Source: CAZHRC01 sp964533865
Lineage (GTDB): Bacteria; Bacillota; Clostridia; Tissierellales; Peptoniphilaceae
Assembly: GCA_964533865.1 (NCBI GenBank)
Contig: CAZHRC010000019.1
Location: forward strand, 1-41,337
Length of the DNA: 41,337 nucleotides
Direction of reading: 5' to 3'
The notes under the pieces are model-generated. The model was not told the DNA's origin and did not search any database. It saw nothing but the letters and a program-made list of their open reading frames with translations. The translations under genes were made by a program, and so were the position numbers. Positions 24,645 to 32,671 of the stretch are shown piece after piece (position 1 is the stretch's first letter; each line of letters begins with the position of its first letter).

Positions 24645-25475
24645 GTGAATAATTTAATGGTAATGGGGACGGGTTCCTCGACAGGTAAAACAACCGTTGT
24701 CACAGCCCTTTGTCGCTTATTGGTCGATCGAGGAAATGCTGTGGCACCTTTTAAGTCACAAAATATGTCATCAAAGTACATCACGCTGCCTACGGGTGGT
24801 AAAATCGGCGTGGGACAGTACTTACAGGGGATCGCTGCGAGAAGAGCACCTGATGCGATCATGAATCCCATCCTTTTGGTCCCAAACTCGGACACGCGAT
24901 CAAAGGTGGTGTTGATGGGGAAAGATTGGCGAGATTACGACGCGTTTACCTATCACGCCTATAAAGCAGAGTTGCGTCCTTTTGTCGTCGAGGCGTATGA
25001 GACACTTGCATCACAGGTGGATTATATCATCATCGAAGGGGCTGGGAGCCCTGCGGAAATCAATTTGATGGAAAATGATTTTGTGAATACAGGGATGGCA
25101 GAAATCGCTGATGCGCCAGTGCTATTGGTGGCTGACATCGATCGGGGTGGCGTGTTTGCGGCGATCTATGGCACGGTGATGCTCCTTCCCGAAAAGGATC
25201 GACGACGGATAAAAGGTTTTCTCATCAACAAGTTTCGCGGTGACGTGACGATTTTGGAACCGGGGATACGCCAGTTGGAAGAATTGTTAGGGATTGTCTG
25301 TGTTGGCGTATTACCTTATTTGAATGTGGGATTGGCCGACGAGGATTCACTGGTCGACGGCGTGGAAAAAACCTATGATCCGCAAGAGTCCGTGGAGGGG
25401 GCCATTGACGCGTTGGCAGCGGAAGTGGTAGCCCATTGCGATGTAGAGGAAATTTTTTCGTGGCTATCTCTGTAA
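24645..25475 (+). CDS. CobQ/CbiP-like protein lacking the amidotransferase domain
   Basis: GTG start behind AAGGAGG, 276 residues. Normal cobyric acid synthase has about 490-510 residues: an N-terminal P-loop/dethiobiotin-synthetase-like domain and a C-terminal class-I glutamine amidotransferase-like domain. Here residues 1-240 match the N-terminal half closely: GTGSSTGKTT P-loop (8-17), VAPFKSQNMSS, MNPILLVP, EGAGSPAEINL, VADIDRGGVFA and GVLPYLNVGLADEDSL. The last 25 residues (IDALAAEVVAHCDVEEIFSWL) look like the normal C-terminal tail of CobQ. So about 220 residues between roughly 242 and 250 seem deleted in frame, including the whole amidotransferase domain. It should not amidate with glutamine unless a separate subunit helps. 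It overlaps cbiB by 16 nt. Confidence 0.82.
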   Translation: MNNLMVMGTGSSTGKTTVVTALCRLLVDRGNAVAPFKSQNMSSKYITLPTGGKIGVGQYLQGIAARRAPDAIMNPILLVPNSDTRSKVVLMGKDWRDYDAFTYHAYKAELRPFVVEAYETLASQVDYIIIEGAGSPAEINLMENDFVNTGMAEIADAPVLLVADIDRGGVFAAIYGTVMLLPEKDRRRIKGFLINKFRGDVTILEPGIRQLEELLGIVCVGVLPYLNVGLADEDSLVDGVEKTYDPQESVEGAIDALAAEVVAHCDVEEIFSWLSL

Positions 25476-26410
25476 ATGCGGCAATCCTTCTAGGGGCGAT
25501 TTTTCTCGATTATCTCTTAGGGGATCCGAGATGGTTTCCCCATCCCGTTCGGTTGATGGGCATGTTGATCGCTTTGGAAGAAAAGGTAGCGAGGCGACTG
25601 TTTTCCACTCCAGGAGGCTTGCGCCTTGCAGGTGGTGTGGTGGTGATCGTCAACATAGCGATCGGTTTTGTGCTGCCTGCTATGATCTTAAAGGCAGTGG
25701 CCTTTAACGCGATATTGTACTTTGCAGTGGGGGTATGTTTCGCCTGGACTTGTATTGCTGCTCGGTCTTTGGTGGGTGAGTCCAAAGAGGTGGTGAAAGC
25801 TCTCGATCGCAGCCTAGAAGAAGGGCGGTCGAGGGTGGCGTGGATTGTTGGTAGGAGCACAAATGCCTTGGATGAGTCGGGTGTTTTGCGGGCCACAGTG
25901 GAGACTGTAGCAGAAAACACCTCCGATGGGGTTATCGCACCTCTCTTTTACCTCGTATTCGGCATTCCCTTTGGCTTTGTCTACAAATTCATCAATACCA
26001 TGGATTCAATGATCGGCTATCGGAATGAACGCTATGAGGACTTTGGCAAGGTCGCAGCCATCGTTGACGATGTGGTTAACTTTATACCGGCGAGGTTGAC
26101 CGCTGGGCTGATGATCCTGTTGGCGATGCCAAGTGGCAGAGGAAAGGCGGTTTTTATCGGCGTAAAAGAGGATTGCCATAAACACAAAAGCCCAAACGCC
26201 GGTTTTCCAGAGAGCGCCATCGCTCACACATTTTCTGTCCGCCTTGGCGGGCCAACGGATTATGGCGATCGGGTAGTCGACAAGCCTTGGTTATGCGAAA
26301 AAGGCGGCCCGGTGACCCGTGAGGCGTTGCATGGAACTCAGCGATTGGTCTATGCTTCTGAATTGACGTTTATGGCAATGGCGTTTATTTTCACCTTGTT
26401 TTTAGCGTAA
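25460..26410 (+). CDS. cbiB: Adenosylcobinamide-phosphate synthase
   Basis: CbiB/CobD joins the aminopropanol arm to adenosylcobyric acid in B12 synthesis, at the membrane. I start it at GTG 25460 with GAGGA about 9 nt before; the resulting N-terminus AILLGAIFLDYLLGDPRWFPHPVRLMG is typical. It has 316 residues. Other family marks are VAENTSDGVIAPLFYLVFG, FKFINTMDSMIGYRNERY-like (KFINTMDSMIGYRN) and SPNAGFPESAIA. Four to five membrane helices are visible. It is complete, unlike the cobQ before it. The citrate-lyase genes follow without a terminator. Confidence 0.93.
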   Translation: MAISVNAAILLGAIFLDYLLGDPRWFPHPVRLMGMLIALEEKVARRLFSTPGGLRLAGGVVVIVNIAIGFVLPAMILKAVAFNAILYFAVGVCFAWTCIAARSLVGESKEVVKALDRSLEEGRSRVAWIVGRSTNALDESGVLRATVETVAENTSDGVIAPLFYLVFGIPFGFVYKFINTMDSMIGYRNERYEDFGKVAAIVDDVVNFIPARLTAGLMILLAMPSGRGKAVFIGVKEDCHKHKSPNAGFPESAIAHTFSVRLGGPTDYGDRVVDKPWLCEKGGPVTREALHGTQRLVYASELTFMAMAFIFTLFLA

Positions 26411-26434
26411 ACTTTGATCAAAGGGGGGAAGAAA

Positions 26435-27415
26435 GTGATTCACGTTGAACGATTAAATCTCGCTCGTGAGCGAAATCTAAGGACGTTAACCGCCTTTCTC
26501 GAAAAGAACGGTTTGCGAAGAGATCCGCTGGATGCTTGTTTTGTATTATATGACGATACAGACATGATTGGCGTATGTGGCAGACAAGGCAATGTTCTCA
26601 AAAACTTCGCTATCGATCCCGCTTACCGAGGAGAAGCGTTGCTGGATTTGCTGATGACGGAAATGTTTAAAGAGTTGTATCAAAAAGGCTATGAAGACCT
26701 CTTTGTCTACACAAAATCGAAAAATGCGCAGTTTTTTGAGGCGTATCAATTTCAAGAAGTGGCAGACACGGGAAGCGTGGTGCTTTTACATCGTGGACCG
26801 ACGAGCCCATCGGTTTCTTTGGAAGCCATCTATCCTAGTGCTGACCTGCCGTTAGACTCTGGTGCCATCGTCATGAACGCAAATCCTTTCACATTGGGGC
26901 ACCGTTACCTTATCGAAACATCGGCCAAAAAAGTGGCTAGACTGTACGTGTTCATCGTCGAACACAATGGCTGTCGATTTTCATTTGAAGATCGGTTTCG
27001 ATTGGTGAAAACCCAGACCGAGGATTTAGAGAACGTGGTCGTGTTGCCTTCTGGCGACTACTCCATCAGTCAAGCTACCTTTCCATCTTATTTCTTAAAG
27101 GAACAAGCCCACATCGACAGCGCCCATGCCGTCCTCGACGCGTTGGTGTTTAAAACTTACTATGTTCCTCATTTTCACATCGGAACCCGGTTCCTTGGCG
27201 AGGAACCAAAAGACCCGAGCACAGCGCTTTACAACAAGCTGCTTACGAAATGGTTACCTCCAGAGTGCAAAGTGGAGATCATTCCGAGAAAGGAGTGGAA
27301 CGGTCAGGTGATTAGCGCTACATTGGTGAGACGAGCGCTGGATGCAAGAGATCTCGAACCGATCCGTCATGCGGTGCCTACAGGAACCTACCGTTATTTA
27401 GAGTCTCTTCTATGA
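26435..27415 (+). CDS. citC: Citrate lyase ligase (acetate:SH-ACP ligase)
   Basis: CitC uses ATP and acetate to acetylate the thiol of the citrate-lyase acyl carrier protein, turning the enzyme on. Start taken as GTG 26435 with GGGGGGAAG just before it; an upstream TTG in frame would contain that site. It has 326 residues. An N-terminal GNAT-like domain (about 1-125, with the LKNFAIDPAYRGEALLDLL motif) precedes a nucleotidyltransferase domain with NPFTLGHRYLIE (HxGH) and a C-terminal ISATLVRRAL motif. It overlaps the next gene by 4 nt. Confidence 0.94.
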   Translation: MIHVERLNLARERNLRTLTAFLEKNGLRRDPLDACFVLYDDTDMIGVCGRQGNVLKNFAIDPAYRGEALLDLLMTEMFKELYQKGYEDLFVYTKSKNAQFFEAYQFQEVADTGSVVLLHRGPTSPSVSLEAIYPSADLPLDSGAIVMNANPFTLGHRYLIETSAKKVARLYVFIVEHNGCRFSFEDRFRLVKTQTEDLENVVVLPSGDYSISQATFPSYFLKEQAHIDSAHAVLDALVFKTYYVPHFHIGTRFLGEEPKDPSTALYNKLLTKWLPPECKVEIIPRKEWNGQVISATLVRRALDARDLEPIRHAVPTGTYRYLESLL

Positions 27416-28656
27416 ACATACTGGCATTGAGAGAGCGTAGAGACGCTTATGAAAAAGAATTGTTGGAAACGTGGAAAAAAACCTTGATCGTCATTAAAGC
27501 CAATTACCCAGGCGCGGTCAAGGAAGGCTGGGCGCCAAATTGGGTGGTGACTACTTTTCAAGAGATTATAGACGATTCTCTTCCTGTGGTTTTCACGGAT
27601 CAGTCCTACGATGAAGAAGGACTGATCGCCTTTCGGGTGGTGGACGGTGAGCCCCAAGAGGTGAAACAGGCGTGTATCCTATGGGAAGACGTCCATCCAC
27701 TCGGACGATTTGTGGACTTGGATGTGTATGGACAAGAAGGCGCCTTGTCGAGGCGCGATCGTGGTCGAGGGTTTCGTCCGTGTTACCTTTGCGGAGAGGA
27801 CGCGGTGAAATGTAGCCGATCCGGTGCCCATGATAGGTATGTTCTCGCCCAGTACTTTCGACATCGAGTAGAAGCTTCGCTTTACAGGGAGAACCGTTGG
27901 GCGACGCTAGCGACTATGGTTGAGTACGCTTTGACCAATGAACTCTGTCGAAAGCGAGGCTACGGTTGTGTGACGGCAAATGGCAAGGGAAGCCATGAAG
28001 ATATGGATTACGGTTTGTTTCTTAAAAGTGCAAAAGCGATAGCTTTGGGACTTTCAGAGATCACCGAAGAAGATTTAGAAGATTTTCACAGGTTGAGGCA
28101 GTTTGGACTAACTCTCGAAAAGCGCATGTTTGAGGCGACTGATGGTATCAACACCCATAAAGGAGCGGTTTTTATCTTTCTCTGCTTGATAGCCGGGTTT
28201 TATCACGCCTCATCCTTTGAACAGATTCCCGAAGCGATTGCACAGTTTGCAAAGCCCTTGGCACAGGATTTTTCAACGGACATCGCCACAGCTGGGATGG
28301 CCTACTATAAAACGTACGGCTACAAAGGGGTGCGCGGCGAAGCGATGGCCGGTTTTCGACGGGTTTTTGACTGGCAAAAAAAACACCGTCGCTCTCCAGG
28401 GGTAGAGAGTCTCGTCGTCGACATCCTTTCAAAGACCGACGATACGACCACCCTTGCCAGAGGAGGGGTGAAAGGGTTACAATGGGTTCAACAAGCAGCG
28501 AAAAATGCGACTTATGAAGAGGCGAGAGAAGCGTTGAACGCACGCTGTGAAAGGGAGAAATGGTCGACAGGTGGCGCAGCCGATTTGTTGGCGGCAGTTG
28601 TTTTTGTGGACTTGTTGAGCAATCATTTCGATACATTGAAGGAGGTATGGCTATGA
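27412..28656 (+). CDS. citXG: CitX-CitG fusion (ACP prosthetic-group synthesis and transfer)
   Basis: The 414-residue protein joins two enzymes that make and attach the phosphoribosyl-dephospho-CoA group of CitD. Residues 1-165 are CitX (apo-citrate lyase phosphoribosyl-dephospho-CoA transferase): DLDVYGQEGALSRRD, RPCYLCGEDAVKCSRSGAH. Residues about 175-410 are CitG (triphosphoribosyl-dephospho-CoA synthase): NGKGSHEDMDY (about 198-208) and INTHKGAVFIFLCLIAG. The fusion is known from other bacteria such as Haemophilus. One oddity: the usual KPGLV just before the NGSH motif reads GYGCV here. The ATG overlaps the citC stop and has no good ribosome site, so translation is coupled. Confidence 0.9.
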   Translation: MNILALRERRDAYEKELLETWKKTLIVIKANYPGAVKEGWAPNWVVTTFQEIIDDSLPVVFTDQSYDEEGLIAFRVVDGEPQEVKQACILWEDVHPLGRFVDLDVYGQEGALSRRDRGRGFRPCYLCGEDAVKCSRSGAHDRYVLAQYFRHRVEASLYRENRWATLATMVEYALTNELCRKRGYGCVTANGKGSHEDMDYGLFLKSAKAIALGLSEITEEDLEDFHRLRQFGLTLEKRMFEATDGINTHKGAVFIFLCLIAGFYHASSFEQIPEAIAQFAKPLAQDFSTDIATAGMAYYKTYGYKGVRGEAMAGFRRVFDWQKKHRRSPGVESLVVDILSKTDDTTTLARGGVKGLQWVQQAAKNATYEEAREALNARCEREKWSTGGAADLLAAVVFVDLLSNHFDTLKEVWL

Positions 28657-28913
28657 TTCGAAAAGAGGTTACCTGTGGGACACTTCAGTCAAACGATTGC
28701 TTTGTGCGATTAAAACCCTCGACGGCGGGGGTGGAGCTGAAGGTGGAGAGCACGGTATACGACAGTTTTGGAGAACAAATCGAGAAGGTGGCAAAAGAGA
28801 CCTTGAAAGCTATGGGCATCACCGATGCTATTTTGGATATCGACGACAAAGGCGCGTTGGACTACACGATTCGCGCTCGCATAGAAACGGCGGTGAGACG
28901 AGCAAATGGCTAG
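28653..28913 (+). CDS. citD: Citrate lyase acyl carrier protein (gamma subunit)
   Basis: This 86-residue subunit carries the 2'-(5''-phosphoribosyl)-3'-dephospho-CoA arm. The attachment serine is in GTLQSND (Ser13, matching Ser14 of E. coli CitD), and the C-terminal VDDKGALDYTIRARIETA-like region (DDKGALDYTIRARIETA) is typical. The ATG at 28653 is 7 nt after AAGGAGG; the in-frame ATG at 28647 is too close. It overlaps citXG by 4 nt and citE by 8 nt. Confidence 0.94.
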   Translation: MIRKEVTCGTLQSNDCFVRLKPSTAGVELKVESTVYDSFGEQIEKVAKETLKAMGITDAILDIDDKGALDYTIRARIETAVRRANG

Positions 28914-29772
28914 AAGATCCCTTTTATTTATGCCGGGAAACAATCCCGGAATGTTGACCTCTGGAGATGTGCTCGGAGCGGACACGGTTATTTTTGACCT
29001 AGAAGACGCCGTCGCCCTCGATGAGAAGGATGCCGCTCGAGTATTGGTGAGAGAAGCGTTGAAATTTCTAGATTTTGACAACACGGAAGTCACCGTGCGC
29101 ATTAACCCCGTGGACTCCCCTTATTGGGAGGCGGATTTAGAGGAAATGGTTCCAGTCCTACCCGATGGCATCGTCATTCCAAAGGCGAATGTGGAAGCGG
29201 TGAGCTTGGTAGAGAATAAGATCGAAGCGATTAAGGCACAAAATGGCATCGAAGGACATATCCCATTATTGTTGATCATTGAAGACCCGAAAGCGCTGAT
29301 GGACGTCTCGGCGATCGCCCAGTGTTCGCCATCCATCGAAGCGATTATGCTCGGTGCAGAGGACTACTCTTCATCGATGGGCATCCAACGCACAAAAGGC
29401 AGCAAAGAAATCGAGTATGCTCGCTTTGTCATCGCCACTGCCGCTAAGGCCTACGGATTAGAAGGCGTGGACACCCCATATACCGACACTGACGACATGG
29501 AGGGCTTGAAGGCGGATACGGCGTTTGCAAAGAGTATTGGGCTCACAGGCCGCATCCTGATCAACCCAAGACAGGTCCCGATAGTTCATCGGGTATTTTC
29601 ACCGACAGAAGAGGAAATCGACGAAGCGCTCACCGTACTGGAACTTGCTCAAGACGCTGCAGATCAAGGTCTTGGGGTATTTAGTTACAAAGGGAAGATG
29701 GTGGACTTGCCGGTGATTAAACGGGCGGAGCAAACGAGAGATTCTGCAATGAAATGGGGGTTGATCAAATGA
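28906..29772 (+). CDS. citE: Citrate lyase beta subunit (citryl-ACP lyase; or citramalate counterpart)
   Basis: The 288-residue TIM-barrel subunit cleaves citryl-ACP to acetyl-ACP and oxaloacetate. Markers are RRSLLFMPGNNPGML at the start, DLEDAVALDEKDAAR (metal and substrate acidic residues), VRINPVDSPYW, and IMLGAEDYSSSMGI. Usual length. Citramalate lyase of glutamate-fermenting clostridia is built from homologous subunits, so the substrate could be citramalate instead; the sequence alone does not decide. Confidence 0.93.
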   Translation: MARRSLLFMPGNNPGMLTSGDVLGADTVIFDLEDAVALDEKDAARVLVREALKFLDFDNTEVTVRINPVDSPYWEADLEEMVPVLPDGIVIPKANVEAVSLVENKIEAIKAQNGIEGHIPLLLIIEDPKALMDVSAIAQCSPSIEAIMLGAEDYSSSMGIQRTKGSKEIEYARFVIATAAKAYGLEGVDTPYTDTDDMEGLKADTAFAKSIGLTGRILINPRQVPIVHRVFSPTEEEIDEALTVLELAQDAADQGLGVFSYKGKMVDLPVIKRAEQTRDSAMKWGLIK

Positions 29773-31277
29773 AAAACGCCATCGGTAGAGAAGGGTTGGA
29801 TCGCCCATATCAAGGGGCTTTTGCCAATGAAAAAGAAGGGATTTACGATCGAACCAAAAATGTGACCACCCAATTTGGAAGGACCTTGGACGAAGCTTTG
29901 GACGCTTGCGATTTAAAAGATGGGATCACTGTAAGCTTTCACCATCATTTGAGAAACGGCGATTTCGTCTTGGATAGAGTCATGAGAAATCTACACAAAA
30001 GAGGGATAAAAGAGATTACCGTGGCGGCGAGCTCTTTGTTTCCTTGTCACAATTACTTAACCACCATGATCGAAGATGGATCGGTGACGAAAATCTACGC
30101 ATCGTATATCTCCGGGCCAATCGCTAAGGCGATTAGCTATGGAAAACTCAAAGAGACCTGTGTGTTGACCACTCACGGTGGCAGACCGCGAATGATTCTC
30201 GAGGGAGCCTTGCCTATCGATATCGCTTTTGTGGCAGCACCCGGCGTGGACGAGGCGGGAAATATCACAGGATCTGACGGACCGTCAGCTTGTGGCTCTT
30301 TGGGTTATGCTGTTGCCGATGCGCAAATGGCGAAAAAGACCATCGCCATTACCGACTATATTGCGCCAGAAGTCAACCGCCCAGAAATCGACCATCGGTT
30401 TGTGGACGAAGTGGTACTCATCGATCAAATCGGCGATCCTAGCGGGATCGTATCGGGGACGACTCAAATCACCAAAGATCCCGTTGGACTCAAAATCGCC
30501 AGAGATTGTACGGAGCTCATTGAGCACACTGGGCTTCTCAAAGAGGGATTTAGTTTTCAAACCGGTGCAGGCGGTGTCTCTTTGGCAGTAGCCGACTATC
30601 TGAAAGAAGTGCTTAAAGAAAAGGGACTAAGTGGGCGTTTTGCATCTGGTGGGATCACCGACTACCTCGCTGAGATGTTGGCGGAAGGGTATTTTGAAAA
30701 ACTCTACGACGTCCAGTGTTTCAATTTGGGCGCGGTAGAGTCCATCCGGAAAAATCCCAATCACATCAAAATCGACGCCAACACCTATGCCAATATCGAT
30801 AATCCCAAACACAATATTGTCAACCAACTGGACATTGTGATTTTAGGGTGTAGTGAAATCGACTTAGACTTCAACGTCAACGTCACCACAGGGTCTGACG
30901 GAGTCATCCTCGGCGGTTCCGGTGGCCATGCGGATACGTCAGCTGGGGCGAAGTTGTCGATCATCGTGTCAAAATTGGTCAATGCGCGGATTTCCTGTTT
31001 AGTAGATCAAGTGACGACAGTGACCACTCCTGGTGAAACGGTGGACATCCTCGTTACGGAACGGGGAATCGCTATTAACCCAAAACACCCGGAGCTGGTT
31101 GAAAGATTGAAGAGCGAGACCAACCTCAATATTGTGACGATCGAGGAACTCAAAGGGATCGCGGACAAATTGACGGGGACGCCTAAAAAAAGAATTCGTG
31201 GAACGGAAGTCGTCGCCATCAGCGAATATCGCGATGGCACTGTGCTAGATGTGTTATACAAAGTAGAGGAAAACTAA
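29769..31277 (+). CDS. citF: Citrate lyase alpha subunit (ACP transferase; or citramalate counterpart)
   Basis: CitF transfers the ACP thioester from acetate to citrate. I start at ATG 29769, which overlaps the citE stop (ATGA) and has GGGGG 8 nt before it; 502 residues, normal for the family. Clear matches include TVSFHHHLRNGDFVL near residue 50, NPNHIKIDANTYAN, FNVNVTTGSDGVI and GGSGGHADTSAGAKLSII. It is the last gene of the operon. No citrate carrier and no CitAB two-component system are in the window. Confidence 0.94.
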   Translation: MKNAIGREGLDRPYQGAFANEKEGIYDRTKNVTTQFGRTLDEALDACDLKDGITVSFHHHLRNGDFVLDRVMRNLHKRGIKEITVAASSLFPCHNYLTTMIEDGSVTKIYASYISGPIAKAISYGKLKETCVLTTHGGRPRMILEGALPIDIAFVAAPGVDEAGNITGSDGPSACGSLGYAVADAQMAKKTIAITDYIAPEVNRPEIDHRFVDEVVLIDQIGDPSGIVSGTTQITKDPVGLKIARDCTELIEHTGLLKEGFSFQTGAGGVSLAVADYLKEVLKEKGLSGRFASGGITDYLAEMLAEGYFEKLYDVQCFNLGAVESIRKNPNHIKIDANTYANIDNPKHNIVNQLDIVILGCSEIDLDFNVNVTTGSDGVILGGSGGHADTSAGAKLSIIVSKLVNARISCLVDQVTTVTTPGETVDILVTERGIAINPKHPELVERLKSETNLNIVTIEELKGIADKLTGTPKKRIRGTEVVAISEYRDGTVLDVLYKVEEN

Positions 31278-31282
31278 GCGGC

Positions 31283-31312
31283 AAAAAAGCTCCCGTAGAC
31301 CTCGGGAGCTTT
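31283..31312. terminator. Bidirectional terminator between citF and queT
   Basis: AAAGCTCCCG (31286-31295) pairs with CGGGAGCTTT (31303-31312) around a 7-nt loop. On the minus strand a T6 run follows, so it best serves the queT transcript, but it also closes the citrate-lyase operon. Confidence 0.85.
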
Positions 31313-31321
31313 CCATTGAAA

Positions 31322-31813
31322 TTAAAAGTTTTTGATGTAGCGCATGACGGCGTCGTTTTTTTCCAGCATTTTGAAAAAGGGAACGCCGATAAAAGTGACG
31401 ACAATGATCTCTGATGCCATGATTTGAGCGGTGACGAGCCAAAACACCACGGGTTCAGCCGATAAAAAGTAGATTTCTAAACCGATGATGAAAGAAAACA
31501 GAGCGGGAAACAGGCTGGCAATGACCATGTTTTTAGATTTTGACATGGCGTAAGTCGCGAGAAAACTGGCTAGTGCGCCAAAAATCACATCGACGATGCC
31601 AAAGGGGCTAAAGAGGTTTGCCATAGCGCATCCCAGAGTGAGCCCTGGAACGTACCTTGGATGGTAAAAGGCGAGTAGCGTGAGGATTTCGGACACCCTA
31701 AACTGAATAGGACCGTAACTAAAGGCGGGAATCGTGTAGGTGAGTACCGCATACAGGGCTGCGATGGCAGCGGTCTTTGCGATAAAAGCAGGTGTTGTGT
31801 GTTTTATGCTCAT
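31322..31813 (-). CDS. queT: QueT-family queuosine-precursor transporter (ECF S component)
   Basis: This 163-residue membrane protein matches the QueT family: YGPIQFRVSEILTLLAF near the N-terminus and MANLFSPFGIVDVIFGALASFLA in the middle. Five to six helices are visible. QueT is the substrate-binding part of an energy-coupling-factor transporter for preQ1 or queuine; the shared ECF ATPase module must be encoded elsewhere. Its ATG overlaps the stop of the upstream radical-SAM frame (ATGA), and the unit is governed by the preQ1-I riboswitch at 32512-32551. Confidence 0.92.
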   Translation of the reverse strand: MSIKHTTPAFIAKTAAIAALYAVLTYTIPAFSYGPIQFRVSEILTLLAFYHPRYVPGLTLGCAMANLFSPFGIVDVIFGALASFLATYAMSKSKNMVIASLFPALFSFIIGLEIYFLSAEPVVFWLVTAQIMASEIIVVTFIGVPFFKMLEKNDAVMRYIKNF

Positions 31814-32501
31814 TGCCCCACCCCAAAATCCGTGTTATTCCATAGCACTTCAATCCTGTCGACCTCATCTAAATAACCATAAGTTTCCTTAAACCATCGG
31901 ATCAACTCTGGATCGCTTTTTATAGGTGTGGAATTGTCGACGTAAATATTGATACAACCGCGTTTAAAGTGGGTCATGAGCGTATCCACATCCTTTTCGA
32001 TCATGGTTTGGGTCTGTCCTTTTATGCCCACGAGTAAGCAGACGCTGTCGAAGTGCTTGGCCACTTCTTCTGGGGAATCAAAGGCAATCCCTTTATTTAA
32101 GACCTTTTCACGAAATGGGCGGTCAAAAGTTTCGATGCCCGTCTTGAAAGAGAGGGTTTGATTGGGAAACGCCACCCTAAAGGATTCTAGGCGGTTGACA
32201 TAAGCGTAATAGCTTTCGAAGTAGAGAGTGTGGATCTTCTTTTCGTCAGCGATACGGCGAATATCAGCCAAGGTCTCATCGGGAAGGTCAAAACAGCTGG
32301 CGGAGTTGATGACTTCCAGTTGGCCTAGACTTCCGGTTACCAGGGAGAGAACCTCTCGGTTGAGCTCAATCTGCTGGGTTTTATCTGTCGTATTGTCCGC
32401 GATATAATCGCAAAAAAACATCGCCCCCATTGGCAGGGACGAGATTTTAGCAGGACAATTTCTCGAGGATTTTTTTCCTCGATCATCGAATATCTTTCCA
32501 T
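31810..32501 (-). pseudogene. Frameshifted radical-SAM protein, candidate QueL
   Basis: The natural start is the ATG at 32501 behind AAGGATG. That frame reads MERYSMIEEKNPREIVLLKS, then RPCQWGRCFF, and then leaves the expected path. The rest, CDYIADNTTDKTQQIELN... to the stop, is in another frame. Joining them at a run of seven T (A7 at about 32412-32418 on the plus strand) restores the radical-SAM motif CQWGRCFFCDY (Cys-x4-Cys-x2-Cys); one extra T would repair it. The full protein would be about 230 residues. Its coupling to queT under a preQ1 riboswitch suggests QueL, the radical-SAM lyase described in clostridial queuine salvage; I assign that by context, not by sequence memory. The shift may be a sequencing error, a real mutation or phase variation. 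Confidence 0.7.
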
Positions 32502-32511
32502 AACAATCACA

Positions 32512-32551
32512 TCCTTGATTTTTTTTAGTAGTGGGTGCCAAGAAACACTAC
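32512..32551 (-). promoter_or_regulatory. PreQ1-I riboswitch (translational)
   Basis: On the minus strand GUAGUG (32551-32546) pairs with CACUAC (32533-32528) to form P1 around a 12-nt loop, and an A8-rich tail ends in UCAAGGA (32512-32518). CUUG in the loop can pair with CAAG of the tail, giving the H-type pseudoknot of class-I preQ1 riboswitches. The AAGGA of the tail is the Shine-Dalgarno of the gene that starts at 32501, so ligand binding should block translation. Context (queT) fits fully. Confidence 0.85.
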
Positions 32552-32558
32552 GCATTTA

Positions 32559-32587
32559 ACTATAACAAATTTAGCGCGAATCCGCAA
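32559..32587 (-). promoter_or_regulatory. Promoter of the riboswitch-queL-queT unit
   Basis: On the minus strand TTGCGG (32587-32582) and TATAGT (32564-32559) are 17 bp apart. Transcription would start a few bases before the riboswitch stem. Confidence 0.65.
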
Positions 32588-32671
32588 TTATTTAATAAAA
32601 ATGTAAGGAGAACTCAAGTGTTTTCTGATATGCTATAAGATATGACTCGTCGCTAGAAAGAGGGGAATCCA

